DNA of 64,000 bases, taken from NCBI GenBank assembly GCA_963573305.1, contig OY754329.1, positions 17,017,200 to 17,081,199 of the forward strand, given 5' to 3'. The notes under the pieces are model-generated. The model had not been told where the DNA came from. It did no database searches and worked only from the letters and a program-made list of their open reading frames with translations. This DNA is from Pyrrhosoma nymphula. Its lineage: Eukaryota; Arthropoda; Insecta; Odonata; Coenagrionidae. The position numbers and the translations under genes are program-made. Positions 55,401 to 64,000 of this stretch are shown here, in pieces (within the stretch, counting starts at the first letter, position 1; every line of letters starts with the position of its first letter).

Positions 55401-58400
55401 GTACATAATACATGTACTTTTTCTGAGTAGGTGTTTCTTAAAAATCATTCAATTCCAGACTAAAGGGGACATTTCGAGAGACACTTTTGAAGATAAATAT
55501 CTACCTTGGGATTGAAATTTACAAATTAGATTTTTAAAATGTCATTGTGAGATAGTAAAACTTATGAAGAGATTTGTGGTGTTTTAATTTCCACATGCAC
55601 AATACTTCATATAAAAAAGAAGAAAGGGCATTTAACTCAAAGTTTTCTTAAATGCAGATAATGTGGCTATACGTATATGGAAAATCAATTACATACTTAC
55701 TTATAGAAATATTTCATGCATTCACTATATTTAACTTTTTCCATTAAAATATTTTAATTAAAATTTTATTATGCTTTGCTCTTTAGGTAATTTCTTCATT
55801 TGAATGCTCTTGTCACTTTTGATCAATATTGGCTGTTTGTTTGGTTTGGTTCTTGATGGTCTTTGGATAATAAACATTATTATTATTTATACCTGCTATA
55901 TAAATGCCATACTGATAAAATTTGTTTATTTGTAATGCTTGAGTTTTCATTCAAAATAGTTACGCGAAGTTTTCATTAGGAGTATATCTGTTTTAATGTG
56001 CAGTTAACAATGGTTAGTTGTTGATGAACCTCTATATTAAAGTGTGATGGGATTTTCATGCATGTTCTTAGTATTAATTATAATTTAACCTAAAATTTAA
56101 AGTTATTATTTAATAGAAAGTTATATTTGTGATGAGGTCAATACAGTAAAATCCGGTTATAACGCGGGTCTCAGGGGACATAATTATACCCGCGTTATAG
56201 ACAACCCGCGCTATTCTGAGAAGGTTCGTGAGATAAATAAAATCTAGCATGAAATTATAACAAATTTATAAATGAAGTATAATTATGAAATATGCTTGAA
56301 TGAAATGATTAAAAATGTTATTTAACCAATATTGAAACTTTAATAAAGTGCTGTAAATTGTCAACACATCGAATGTCATTGCATGAATACGCAAGATGCA
56401 CCGCACCTCCGTACTCGTCATCAAACTGCGAGCCGATCTCAGCGACTTAATATGTATTTAACCGCATTTTCAAGCAATGAGAAGAAAACTTGGCATAGAA
56501 ATTATTCAACTCTCATTATACCTCTGCTTACAACTCTGCACCGGCAATTAGGCATCTTTCTTTTTGTCTCACGCCATCATCTCTACATCGCAATTACCTT
56601 AACGATACCTGTAGAAACGTGTCCCTAGAAAGTGACGTTGCAAGCTTACTTAAGTTATGTACATCCACAAAATTAGGCATTGAGTAAGGACAGAAATAGG
56701 CCAAGTATGAGTGAGAAGTAGAATATAGTCATACATAGATGATAGATGGATCAGCCGGTAACCTTTCCACGAATAATAATTTATGTTCGCATCGCTGTCG
56801 TGCGTCGCTCACCTGTCTCCGATTCCGAAGATCTTTCTTCTCCTTGTCCCAAGCCAGCAGTATTGATATTGTTCTCCCAGTCAAGGTCATCCCTTGCGAA
56901 TTGAATAGCTGAATAACAAAAGAGATAGCAGCAGAGAACCTTCACTCAAAGCCCTATTCTTGGAACAGCTGACCTGACTCTCCGGGCTGGGAGAGTTATT
57001 GGTGGTTGGTTATTTACTTTAGGGACCCACAACCTTCTTAGAGACATCCATACATCAAGAAAGAGAACTCAAAACATGCAATAAGAACACTGAAAACATA
57101 TAGTGATAACTCGAGCACCCTCATTGTGTTTCTTCACTATCTCCTGCTTATTTTTATTTGTTATTTTCTGCTTGAGCTGCACTTGAGGGGACATGGTGGT
57201 TACAGAAACTTCCCACAATAGACTACCTAATTCTGACAAGTTTTGTTATCGAATGGTTAATGCCATTGGAAAAAACACAGTGCGAACTACGCCCTTCGTC
57301 GACAATAGCACTTCACATGGAAGACTGATATACACATAGCAGTTGAGAGCATCAGCGAACTAGGTGGAAGTGCAACGCAGATGTTCTCGGTATCACGGTG
57401 CAAAGTCATATGGGGCGTGAATTTCGATGCAAATTTAGATAAGCCTTTACAGTTTGTCACTATCATTCACTGAGAAACGTTACGAAATAATTTAGCTTGT
57501 TCATTGATGTGATTTATTATCTCATTCCAGCTGTATCCATTAAGGAATCATCACTTCGTTGATAGGTAATTCACTCTTTCAATACGTTACTCTTCGGGGG
57601 AAGTTCTCATATTTTTACAAGTTGGCAAACAAATTGATATCTATATAATGGTTAATGAAAGCCTTAATTTAATTAACCAATTATTTGTCCCAATTGTACA
57701 CAAAACAAACTCCACACTAGGTGAGTTTATAATCATTCACGAGACTGAAGTAAAGCTTATTTCGCCACTTCAGCACCAAGGCATACCAATCCAGCAAAAG
57801 GTTGTCGAGACCCCATGCCGACTAACGCGTGCGGTAAAATGCTCAAATAAATTAAGAAGGATCATTTATGCCAGAATGCAATAATATGTGCTTAGAGATA
57901 TCTGAAAGTACGCATGCCTTCGCAACAAGAGTTTCTGGTTGTAATGACAGGCAAAACATTGACTGAGCTGGAGTTACGTATTTACTAAATGAGAATGCTG
58001 CATGGAAATACGTACCTTACCATTGAGATTGGCAAAAAAATCCTGTTCACATAGTTTCAAGTAATACAGCACAAAATATGGTGATATGAAATAAAAGGAC
58101 GTTGAAAATCATGATTTGTATTTCTGCTTCTGTGAAAATTGATCAAAAAGCGTGTAGAATAATCACAGTTAACAAAAATCAAAACTTAACAGTGGTGAGT
58201 CATTTCTCTACGGATTTTTGTATTTTACGCTAATAATCGTGGAAAGGGTTATCGGAGGCAACCGCCTTAATATAATCATTGGTCAGGGAAGCTTGGTGAA
58301 TATTTAGGAACCTCATAAATTTCACTGATGGGAAGCCACATTGGGAGTTTCTTCTTTGTAGTCGAATCCTAGATGACGGATAATCAAGGAAACCCCTGTT

Positions 58401-61400
58401 TTGAGAACTCAGTTACCCAAAGCCCTCAAAACATATGCCGCTATAGACAAAGCTGTGGTTGATAAGGAAAACCAGAACATACTAATTTGTAACGTTTCTG
58501 CCGAACAACGATGGATCTGAAGCAAAGTAACTGTTGTACATTGAGGCGTAGTTGCATGAAAGTATGAAATGTCTCATGATAAGTTCGATCCGAAGCCAGT
58601 GCAAAAGGAAAAGAACTGAAAATTTTGAGGTATATCCAAGCCCAGACCTGCGGTATATCTGAAACCGCGTTATTCTGATACGTGCTATAACCGGAATTTA
58701 CTGTATTTTAAAGTGAGAATCCCAAAATCTTGCTTTTTATTTGATGTTGCATACCTTATACATGCTGTGATGATATTTGATTCTTGGGCAGTGACTAGTG
58801 CTTGGTACAAAAACCATTTACTAAGTACAGTAAAACCTCCAGATAACAAATTCGATGGGACCAGAAAAATGAAGTTTTTTGCACAGTCATTCGTAGTACA
58901 GAGGTCTTTTGCAGGTTCCGTCGCCGTAGGAGAATCTCAAGGTTTTGTCATGATTGGGGCCTCACTTTGTGGCTCAGAGCGAATAAATAAATGGCAAGAA
59001 AGTTATGCTGAGGAAATAATCAATGCAATTATGACGACTGTCATTGCATCCACGAACTAAGCTGTGAAAAAAAGGTGAAGCTACGTGTCGACCTTTGCGT
59101 CCAATTCATTATTAAGTGTTATAATGACCTAATTTCAATTGCTTGGTTTATATTTTTACCAAATGCAGCGCAATTGAATCTGGAGTGTGTATATGCTTGC
59201 ACACCAGTGTTTTTTCGTATTATTTGTGGCAAGTACCTACTTCAAACGAACTATTATAGTCATACAAATTCAAGGAGGATCTAACTTTTAGAAAATGCGA
59301 ACGTTTCTTCCTCTGCCTGTAAAAAAGTGTAAATACTAGAGTTTGAGATGCTCTTCTAAATGAGGAAATTGAATTAAATGCTGTAAAATACACCTCAAAG
59401 CTTGATCTCTCCATTGTTTCTGGGTTTTTCACAACGTTCGAACTTCGTTGATGACGACAGTTTCGCTGGCATTCCAACCAGCATCATCAGTTCAAGTTGC
59501 TGGGTTGAGATTTAGGCCTCCTTATATAGGACATTTTTGGCGCCTTATTTTATGTAGGGTGTTTTGGAATCTTGATTCATGTCTTATATGAGGCGGCCAA
59601 AATCTCAACCTGGCTACTCGATCTGAGGATGCTGTTTGGAATACCAGCAAAACTGCCATCATCAACAAAATTCGAATGCGGTGAAAAACCCAGAAACAAT
59701 GGAGAGATCAACGGACCAATGTCGCGAAAACCTAGAAGTCCACCTCAAAGCTTGTTTATTTCTACATTTATGGATGGTTATATTTGCATTCCTTTATATG
59801 CTTTCCTCATCCAACGCCATTTCAGTAAATTCTGTGCATGGGTTATTATCGTTTTCAAATATCTTTGCGACTGGCCCTTTGGCCATGCTCGGAATGGTTC
59901 GAGCGGCTTTGCAGCAGGGAGGGACCCACCAGCTCCAGGGAGGTGGGATGGGGAGAGAGAGAGAGAGAAAACTCAGACTCGACGTTGTCATGTACACAAC
60001 TTTAGATTTAAATGGCAACGAAAGACTGCCTCTCGTACACATTCAAATGCACTGAAGGCAACGGAGGTTTGGCAACACAGCAATCATTTCCACGAAGTTT
60101 ATATGACGGAGGACTGGGAGTGACTGAATGTCCATGAGGCTAGGCTCTGCGTAGACCATTTTAGTTGGTTTTCGCAAAGTCACGTGCCGGGAGACTTTCT
60201 TTTCCCTCACCCCCAAAAAACTTAGGCCCGCCTCTCAGTAGCAAAGATATTTGAAAAGAATTATAGCTGAATTAAAAGCTATCAGAAATACATTGATCTT
60301 ACATTTGAATTGTTTTGTCAAGTTGTTCCTCTTTGTGACAGCATTTCTGTTAAACTTTAAAAAAATACTAGTTTTCTGTCTCTATCTATCCTTCGAAGCT
60401 CAGCATATTGCTATTCCAATGCATCACATAGTTTCAAGGGAATTTTTATTTTGAGGTTGTTCAATCAAAGTTGTGATATAGACTAGTGATGGGTCGGTCG
60501 TGATTGATCGAATCCCGAGATCAAGTTCTCTTAAAAGATTGATCGATGAACTGGATCTCTCTAATGACCGAGGAGTTCATCTTTACCAATCACGATAGGA
60601 ATGATTGTATGACATCAAGTATCGATCACGAGATGTGAGACCGGCCACACAATAATAAGATAAAATTAAGAGATGACTCTGAGGTGGCAAAACTTATTGA
60701 AAGAAGTGTAATAAAAAACTATACACTAATATCTATCTATAATACCTACATTGCTTAAGTACACAAATCAATCATTATCCTTTCACTGAGGATGTAAACT
60801 GCCAAACTTAAAATTCAAGAGCATCCATGTAGTCAATAAATTAATTTCAATTCACATTGATTCCAAATTTCATATAATAGTTGAAACAATGAACTAATTG
60901 CGGTCATCAGTCTTATCCGACTCTTGTGAAGATTATGCAACACTTTAAACTCATCTCCTGTCATGACACATTCATTAGGAGCGTATGTCTACCTAATACA
61001 AATTTCCTTTAAATGTAAAAACATCACCACAAGAATACTCGTGATACATCGCAGCACATATAGTATGTATAACATTTGTAATCACTGAATTTCCATAATT
61101 GCATTTTCACTTAAACACACAGTAAACCTTCGTCTTATAAAGCCTTCGTTTCAATATTCTCGGCAAAATTACGTCTCTTACACAAGTGAAACTTAGTGAT
61201 ACCAACTGTAATTGAAAATTGAATTTAAGTGCTACAGTGGAATAATTTGCTTTAAATTCTTACAGCTAAATGAAAACGTTGATTGGTTCATACTACATTC
61301 CAAAATACACTTTCGCAGCGTTCTATGCTACTATTTATAATTGGCTTTTATAAAGAGTTTTGAATAATTTGTGGTCCATACAATATGTCACTCTTAAATA

Positions 61401-64000
61401 GTTTTGTATTTGTTAAGGATAGTTCTAATATTCTTCTTAATTATGCTTAAATCACAAACCAAGAACACTGTGTATGAACAAAACAAACCTTTGAACGTAT
61501 TGTACAGTTGTGCCTTCAATTTTTTTTCGAAGAATTACCAACAACTCCAAGGAAACCGGCACTAAACAAGGTAGCTGTACACATCGGTTATGATTACAGT
61601 ATGTACTCTCTTTGCTCGCAAGGGGGCTCCGCCCCTAGAACCCTCTTGACGGCTTGCTTTGCTCACCGTTGCTGTTTGGGGGCTTTGCCACCAACGTCTG
61701 TGTGTGTTCTAAAAAGTTGACTTTGGCACCATGTTGCCAGTGAACTATGAGTGATAGAGAGTAAGGATAAGCATAAAGTGTAGGCCTCAATGAGTTCTAA
61801 AAAAACACCCAACAGATTTGATACCCGACTGCTAGTTTAGAAGCTACAGTGGAAAAACTGAAAAAATCCAAAGTTAGCACCATGTTTCCAGCGAACTATA
61901 AGTGTTAGAGAGAAATGATTGGCATAAATGTTAGGACTTGATGAGATCTAATAAAGCCGCCCAACAGATTCTAGATCAGACTCTTAGTTAAGCAGCTACG
62001 AGACATGGGGGAAAGAAACATTCGAAAATATCACTTTGGCACCATGTTGCCATAGAACTACGAGGGAATCCGTGTTTTTGCTAATTATCCATAAAGATCA
62101 TATCAAGGCGCATACCCCTGCTGACTTTCAAGGTCATAACTACACTGGTGAGGGCATGAGGGAAAGAAACATTAGAGAGTTTCATGAATTAGCCGACTTT
62201 GGGCATCATGTTCCCAGAGAGCTATGAGGGATGAAAAAAAACGGATAGCAGTGAATCGTAGGCCTGCGTGAGATCTAAAAAAAAACCACCCAACAGATTC
62301 GAGATCCGACTTCAAGTTTAGAAGCTGCAGTCAAAAAACCATGAGTTTCACGAAAAACCGACTTTGACACCATGTTACCAGGTAACTAAAAGGAATGGAA
62401 AAGAACGAATAGAACAAAGTTGATGGCCTGAATGAGATCTAAAAAACCTCCCAACAGATTCGATATCTGACTTCTAGTTTAGAAGCTACAGCGAAAAACA
62501 GCAAGTTCCATGAACATCCGAAATTGGCACCATGTTACCAGCCAACTATTGGTAAAGTCCAGGTTTTTACTAATTAATTGCAAAGGGCATGTCAAGGCGT
62601 GTCCCATGTCAAGTTTCAGAAACATTTGACAGTTTTACCAAAATTTGACTTTGGCACCATGCCACTAGAGTATTGTAAGAGTTAGAAAAAAAAAAAAAGC
62701 ATGATGCAAGCATGTAGGTCACGTTGAGATCTAAATCCTTGGGAAAAATAGATTTCAAATCAGAATCCTAGTTTAAAAGCTATAGTAAAAAAACCACATA
62801 AAAATGGAAACTCTTTACTAAATGTTGTGCCTGGTGAGAAAACTACGAAGCGTAGAACACCAATGTGTTTGCATGCTTAAGAAAATTCAATTTCCCGTTG
62901 TGAAAATTTTGTCAGATTTCAGATCCGACCCACCATTAAAAAGATATGAAGTGAGAACTGAAAGTCTACTTTTTGAAAAGTCCAAAAATCCACCATTTTT
63001 TATTTTATTTTGGGCCACTTCCGGTTAAAAATTCCATGATATTGGGATTTTTCCTCCAAAGAATTCTTTCAAGGAACGTCCATGAAAAATTTCAGGCTCC
63101 TAGGTCATCTGGAAGTGATCGGGAATTTGTATACGTGAGTGAGTCACACATGCGACTGTATAGTATTTGGAATCACGAATGGCCTGTGAGAGCAACTTTC
63201 ATTACGATTTGGTATCAATCACGACTTTCCTGAAAGATCATTGATCGTAGGAAACTTGAACAGATCACTAGCTGGAACATCAATCAATCATGACCTTACA
63301 CTCACTTATACCCTGTGTGACCGAGATCTCTCAAAAGACCGACTTTGCCCATCACTAATATAAACTGCTTTGTCTGTTTTAACATTTTTGTAAATCACTT
63401 TTTTCTTATTTAGACTAAATATTTGTGTTTGTTTATTTATCTATTGTTTTATTAATCTTTATAAAATCTTTCTTTTTCAGTACTTCACATTTCTTTATGC
63501 TGTGAATCAGTACGATCCTGGGACAATGATAAAATATGTTGTCCCCTTTCAGTTTTTTGTAAGCAGCATCATGGGTCTAGGAACACAAAAACATAACCAC
63601 TATCTGAGTTCCACAGATAAAAGAGAGGTAAGATAATTTAATGGCATATAAAGCAGGGATTTCCGGATTGGTAAACAATAACTTAATATTGCAAAAACAA
63701 AAGAATCATCCACAGGAGTATTAGTAATATACAGCACCATAGTGCCTGTATGGAAAATTGTTAATTCAACACACATGTGGGTACCAGTTTGTCTTTTGGA
63801 ATTGAAAGGTTTATCCATAGTTATTAATGCTTAAAGTTTGAATCCTGTTTATGGATGGAAGGTTGATTTCACTACCTGATAATGATATGAGAGATTCATT
63901 TAAGTCCATTGTAATCCTTATTTTACCCTTGCAGATTTCTGGCTGCTTTGCTCTCACTGAGATTGCACATGGAACCAACACCAAGGGGATAAGAACGGAG
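46306..64000 (+). CDS. ACOX3: Peroxisomal acyl-CoA oxidase, ACOX3-like; N-terminal part, 4 exons, runs off the window
   Basis: Exons are 46306-46428, 55199-55357, 63481-63627 and 63935-64000+; all junctions are phase 0 with GT-AG. Known reaction of the family: FAD-dependent oxidation of acyl-CoA to trans-2-enoyl-CoA with H2O2 release, the first step of peroxisomal beta-oxidation; ACOX3 members act on branched-chain substrates. Seen: GPLDVYRKQASF with a following W, then MESDPIF, DFNFLSNEEI, a helix-rich stretch ending in TQKHNHYL, and GCFALTEIAHGTNTKGIRTE. The last is the conserved TE-x-x-HG(T/S)NT motif of the flavin/substrate pocket. The start is ATG 46306 (ATG 46312 is an alternative); an in-frame TGA lies 12 bp upstream. 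The catalytic Glu region and the C-terminal half are outside. The 8.8 kb and 8.1 kb introns are loaded with transposon remains. Confidence 0.88.
46429..48119 (+). other. ACOX3-like intron 1, first part: nothing recognisable
   Basis: No frame, TIR or array that I can support. A 105-codon plus frame at 47383-47700 has no domain signal and no splice context. Confidence 0.4.
48120..48372. repeat. 253-bp MITE-like repeat with poly-G tracts
   Basis: The left end CAGTGGCGTACAGATTGGGG and the inverted right end CAGTAGCTTATGCAGGATT are similar over the first 10-15 bases; both continue into G runs. The flanks attagtgg/attaccgg agree at 6 of 8 positions, a possible old hAT duplication. Confidence 0.45.
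48970..49411. mobile_element. 442-bp hAT-like MITE with perfect 8-bp duplication
   Basis: Starts TAGGGATGGGGAAAAG and ends ACACGTCCCATCCCTA. ATTGGAAC flanks both sides (48962-48969, 49412-49419). Internal acgtgtacacg words are repeated near both ends. Lies in ACOX3-like intron 1. Confidence 0.92.
49606..50173. mobile_element. 568-bp hAT-like MITE rich in AATTACCG/GGTAATTT
   Basis: Starts TAGAGATGGGAAAATTACC, ends AAAGTTGCCCATCTCTA. The flanks ATCATATG (49598-49605) and ATCGTATG (50174-50181) differ at one base. Both subterminal regions consist of many alternating copies of aattaccg and its complement. Confidence 0.9.
50174..52460 (+). other. ACOX3-like intron 1, middle: nothing recognisable
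   Basis: AT-rich, with no supported feature except a 50-bp similarity (51640-51690 with 15480-15530). Confidence 0.4.
52518..52555 (-). ncRNA. Hammerhead-like ribozyme core in left Penelope terminal repeat
   Basis: Minus strand: CTGAAGA (52555-52549), stem II with TTCCTG-taa-CAGGGG, GAAAC (52529-52525), loop tgct, GTC cleavage triplet (52520-52518), then atc pairing only partly with gac before the core. All core bases fit CUGANGA/GAAA/UH; the short stem III matches Penelope hammerheads. Confidence 0.65.
52740..53270 (-). pseudogene. Penelope-like GIY-YIG endonuclease fragment
   Basis: The minus strand, with frameshifts, reads ALENNGYPKKLVLKR, then IPYVAHITISRILRKYNI-like text, then GIYEVKCSCEDVYIGQTGR (52964-52910), then ARIKEHKR and SHCRTC. 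GIY...YIG with a following Arg and the C-S-C metal/cysteine pair is the GIY-YIG nuclease that ends Penelope proteins. Several frame breaks show it is dead. Confidence 0.82.
53405..53442 (+). ncRNA. Hammerhead-like ribozyme core in right Penelope terminal repeat
   Basis: Plus strand: CTGAAGA (53405-53411), imperfect stem II (CCCT-gtaat-AGAGG with one bulge), GAAAC (53431-53435), loop tatt, GTC (53440-53442). GAT before the core pairs with ATC after the triplet as the base of stem I. Confidence 0.65.
54130..54545. repeat. Self-repetitive segment rich in GTTC/GAAC and GCGTT words
   Basis: Words such as gtgttc, gaacac, gagcgttc and atgttc occur dozens of times in 400 bp. The borders accctggcgaaaatgtg and, inverted, acccactgggaagtgttc are loosely similar. 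It looks like a MITE-type unit with many short inverted words; class unknown. Confidence 0.55.
54735..55095. repeat. Self-repetitive segment rich in GATATC/TGATAT words
   Basis: tgatat, gatatc and ccgatatcggc recur many times (for example gctgccgatatcggcat near 54865). It directly precedes ACOX3-like exon 2 (55199) and has the same self-similar style as 54130-54545 but with different words. Confidence 0.55.
55199..55357 (+). CDS. ACOX3: ACOX3-like exon 2
   Basis: This exon has 53 codons with acceptor gtaacttacag (to 55198). The phase-correct donor is AAAA|GTTGGT at 55358, a weak match; GTTG|GTTGAT four bases later would break the frame with exon 3. It encodes WKAMESDPIF, RRLATLRMNRL and DFNFLSNEEILEDP, which align in order with the ACOX3 N-terminal helical region. 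Confidence 0.85.
56144..58703. mobile_element. 2.56-kb Tigger-like non-autonomous element
   Basis: Ends TA|CAGTAAAATCCGGTTATAA and TTATAACCGGAATTTACTG-type (58683-58703)|TA. Just inside the left end cggttataacgcgggtctca is followed by ggggac and the inverted copy cccgcgttatag. The right end has aaccgcgttattctg. TA duplication, no transposase. A minus-strand exon-like frame lies inside (56813-56908). Confidence 0.85.
56813..56908 (-). other. Exon-like open segment inside the Tigger-like element
   Basis: On the minus strand a good acceptor (cttttgttattcag) precedes 56908 and a good donor (GACAG|gtgagc) follows 56813. The 96-nt frame reads IQFARDDLDWENNINTAG and continues QGEERSSESETG. I do not recognise it. 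It could be a captured exon or part of a lost transposase. Confidence 0.3.
58828..58930 (+). repeat. Single Tigger-like terminus
   Basis: TACAGTAAAACCTCCAGATA then gatgggacc and the partially inverted tttttgcacagtcattcg. No opposite end was seen. Confidence 0.4.
59390..59720. mobile_element. Inverted pair of Penelope-type terminal repeats without coding region
   Basis: 59393-59530 and 59575-59720 are inverted copies (shared gagagatcaagctttgagg-like and tttctgggtttttcac words). The left copy carries a well-kept hammerhead-like core on the minus strand (next entry). The right copy, on the plus strand, has CTGAGGA (59623) and CAAAAC, both mutated. Confidence 0.7.
59453..59490 (-). ncRNA. Hammerhead-like ribozyme core
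   Basis: Minus strand: CTGATGA (59490-59484), t, stem II GCTGG-ttggaatg-CCAGC (five perfect pairs), GAAAC (59464-59460), loop tgtc, GTC (59455-59453). Stem I can form TGA/TCA and AACT/AGTT around a small bulge. All invariant core bases are present; one extra T before stem II and an A-A mismatch at the base of stem I are the weak points. Confidence 0.7.
60484..63357. mobile_element. 2.87-kb non-autonomous hAT-like element with internal array
   Basis: Begins TAGTGATGGGTCGG, ends CTTTGCCCATCACTA. The flanks ATATAGAC (60476-60483) and ATATAAAC (63358-63365) agree at 7 of 8 bases. No transposase frame. It contains a diverged tandem array (61720-62800) and ends 123 bp before ACOX3-like exon 3. Confidence 0.85.
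61720..62800 (+). repeat. About 155-165-bp diverged tandem array, roughly seven copies
   Basis: The word gactttggcaccatgttgcc or close variants recurs near 61720, 61873, 62031, 62200, 62363, 62520 and 62649. Copies share gagatctaaaaaa, cccaacagattcgatatc and tagtttagaagctacag in order. Confidence 0.85.
63481..63627 (+). CDS. ACOX3: ACOX3-like exon 3
   Basis: This exon has 49 codons, phase 0 at both ends. The acceptor is cttttttcttt...tctttttcag (to 63480) and the donor is gtaaga at 63628. It encodes the hydrophobic helix region around YVVPFQFFVSSIMGLGTQKH, where acyl-CoA oxidases read out the path toward the flavin site. Confidence 0.88.
63935..64000 (+). CDS. ACOX3: ACOX3-like exon 4 (cut by window end)
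   Basis: The acceptor is ttacccttgcag (to 63934). The 22 codons seen read ISGCFALTEIAHGTNTKGIR and on; the TE..HGTNT signature is diagnostic of the acyl-CoA oxidase/dehydrogenase fold. The intron before it is only 307 bp. The exon continues past 64000. Confidence 0.9.
   Translation, partial: MSGCFALTEIAHGTNTKGIRTE

Noticed and set aside
59572..60123. Long overlapping plus-strand frames (183 and 139 codons)
   Set aside because: They run through the inverted Penelope terminal repeat and a gagaga-rich stretch, and neither shows a recognisable domain.

Overview
This window is animal nuclear DNA. Two protein genes are recognisable, both split into short exons by kilobase-scale GT-AG introns in AT-rich sequence full of transposon remains. 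An arthropod, probably an insect, is the best guess. The reasons are the mix of piggyBac, P-element-type, hAT-type, Tigger/pogo-type and Penelope-like remains, and the architecture of the two genes. The sequence alone does not fix the species.

Gene 1 (+, about 1004-31753) is the 3' half of a protein phosphatase 6 regulatory subunit gene (PPP6R/SAPS family). Eight exons join with perfect phase compatibility into a 439-residue C-terminal part, ending at a TGA at 31751-31753 with an AATAAA at 32125-32130. The SAPS core must lie upstream of the window. Gene 2 (+, 46306 to beyond 64000) is the 5' part of a peroxisomal acyl-CoA oxidase gene, closest to ACOX3. It has a first coding exon at 46306-46428, then exons at 55199-55357, 63481-63627 and 63935 onward, all phase 0. 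The two genes are co-oriented and about 14 kb apart; nothing suggests that they work together.

Everything else is introns or intergenic DNA carrying mobile-element remains. In order: a Tigger/pogo fragment (1.75-2.18 kb); a complete 5S-rRNA-derived SINE with target duplications (3.27-3.65 kb); a 2.3 kb TIR element carrying an 81-bp tandem array, inserted in the (AAT)n tail of a LINE (4.59-7.84 kb); a second LINE tail (10.8-11.35 kb); an inverted pair of tRNA-like SINE units (16.1-16.5 kb); Penelope long-terminal-repeat remains with hammerhead-like cores (20.7, 52.5, 53.4 and 59.4 kb); hAT-type elements with 8-bp duplications (22.9-25.4, 23.4, 48.97, 49.6 and 60.5-63.4 kb); Tigger-like TA-flanked elements (26.7-28.8, 34.6-36.4 and 56.1-58.7 kb); a THAP-domain stub between inverted repeats (30.9-31.2 kb); a near full-length piggyBac fossil (39.0-42.5 kb); and a P-element/THAP9-type transposase fossil (44.2-45.7 kb).

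The most notable signals are the 5S-derived SINE, the hammerhead-like cores inside inverted Penelope terminal repeats, and the fact that three unrelated TIR elements each carry an internal tandem array, one with a 243-bp higher-order repeat that is identical between copies. All homology statements are from reading the sequence; no database search was possible.
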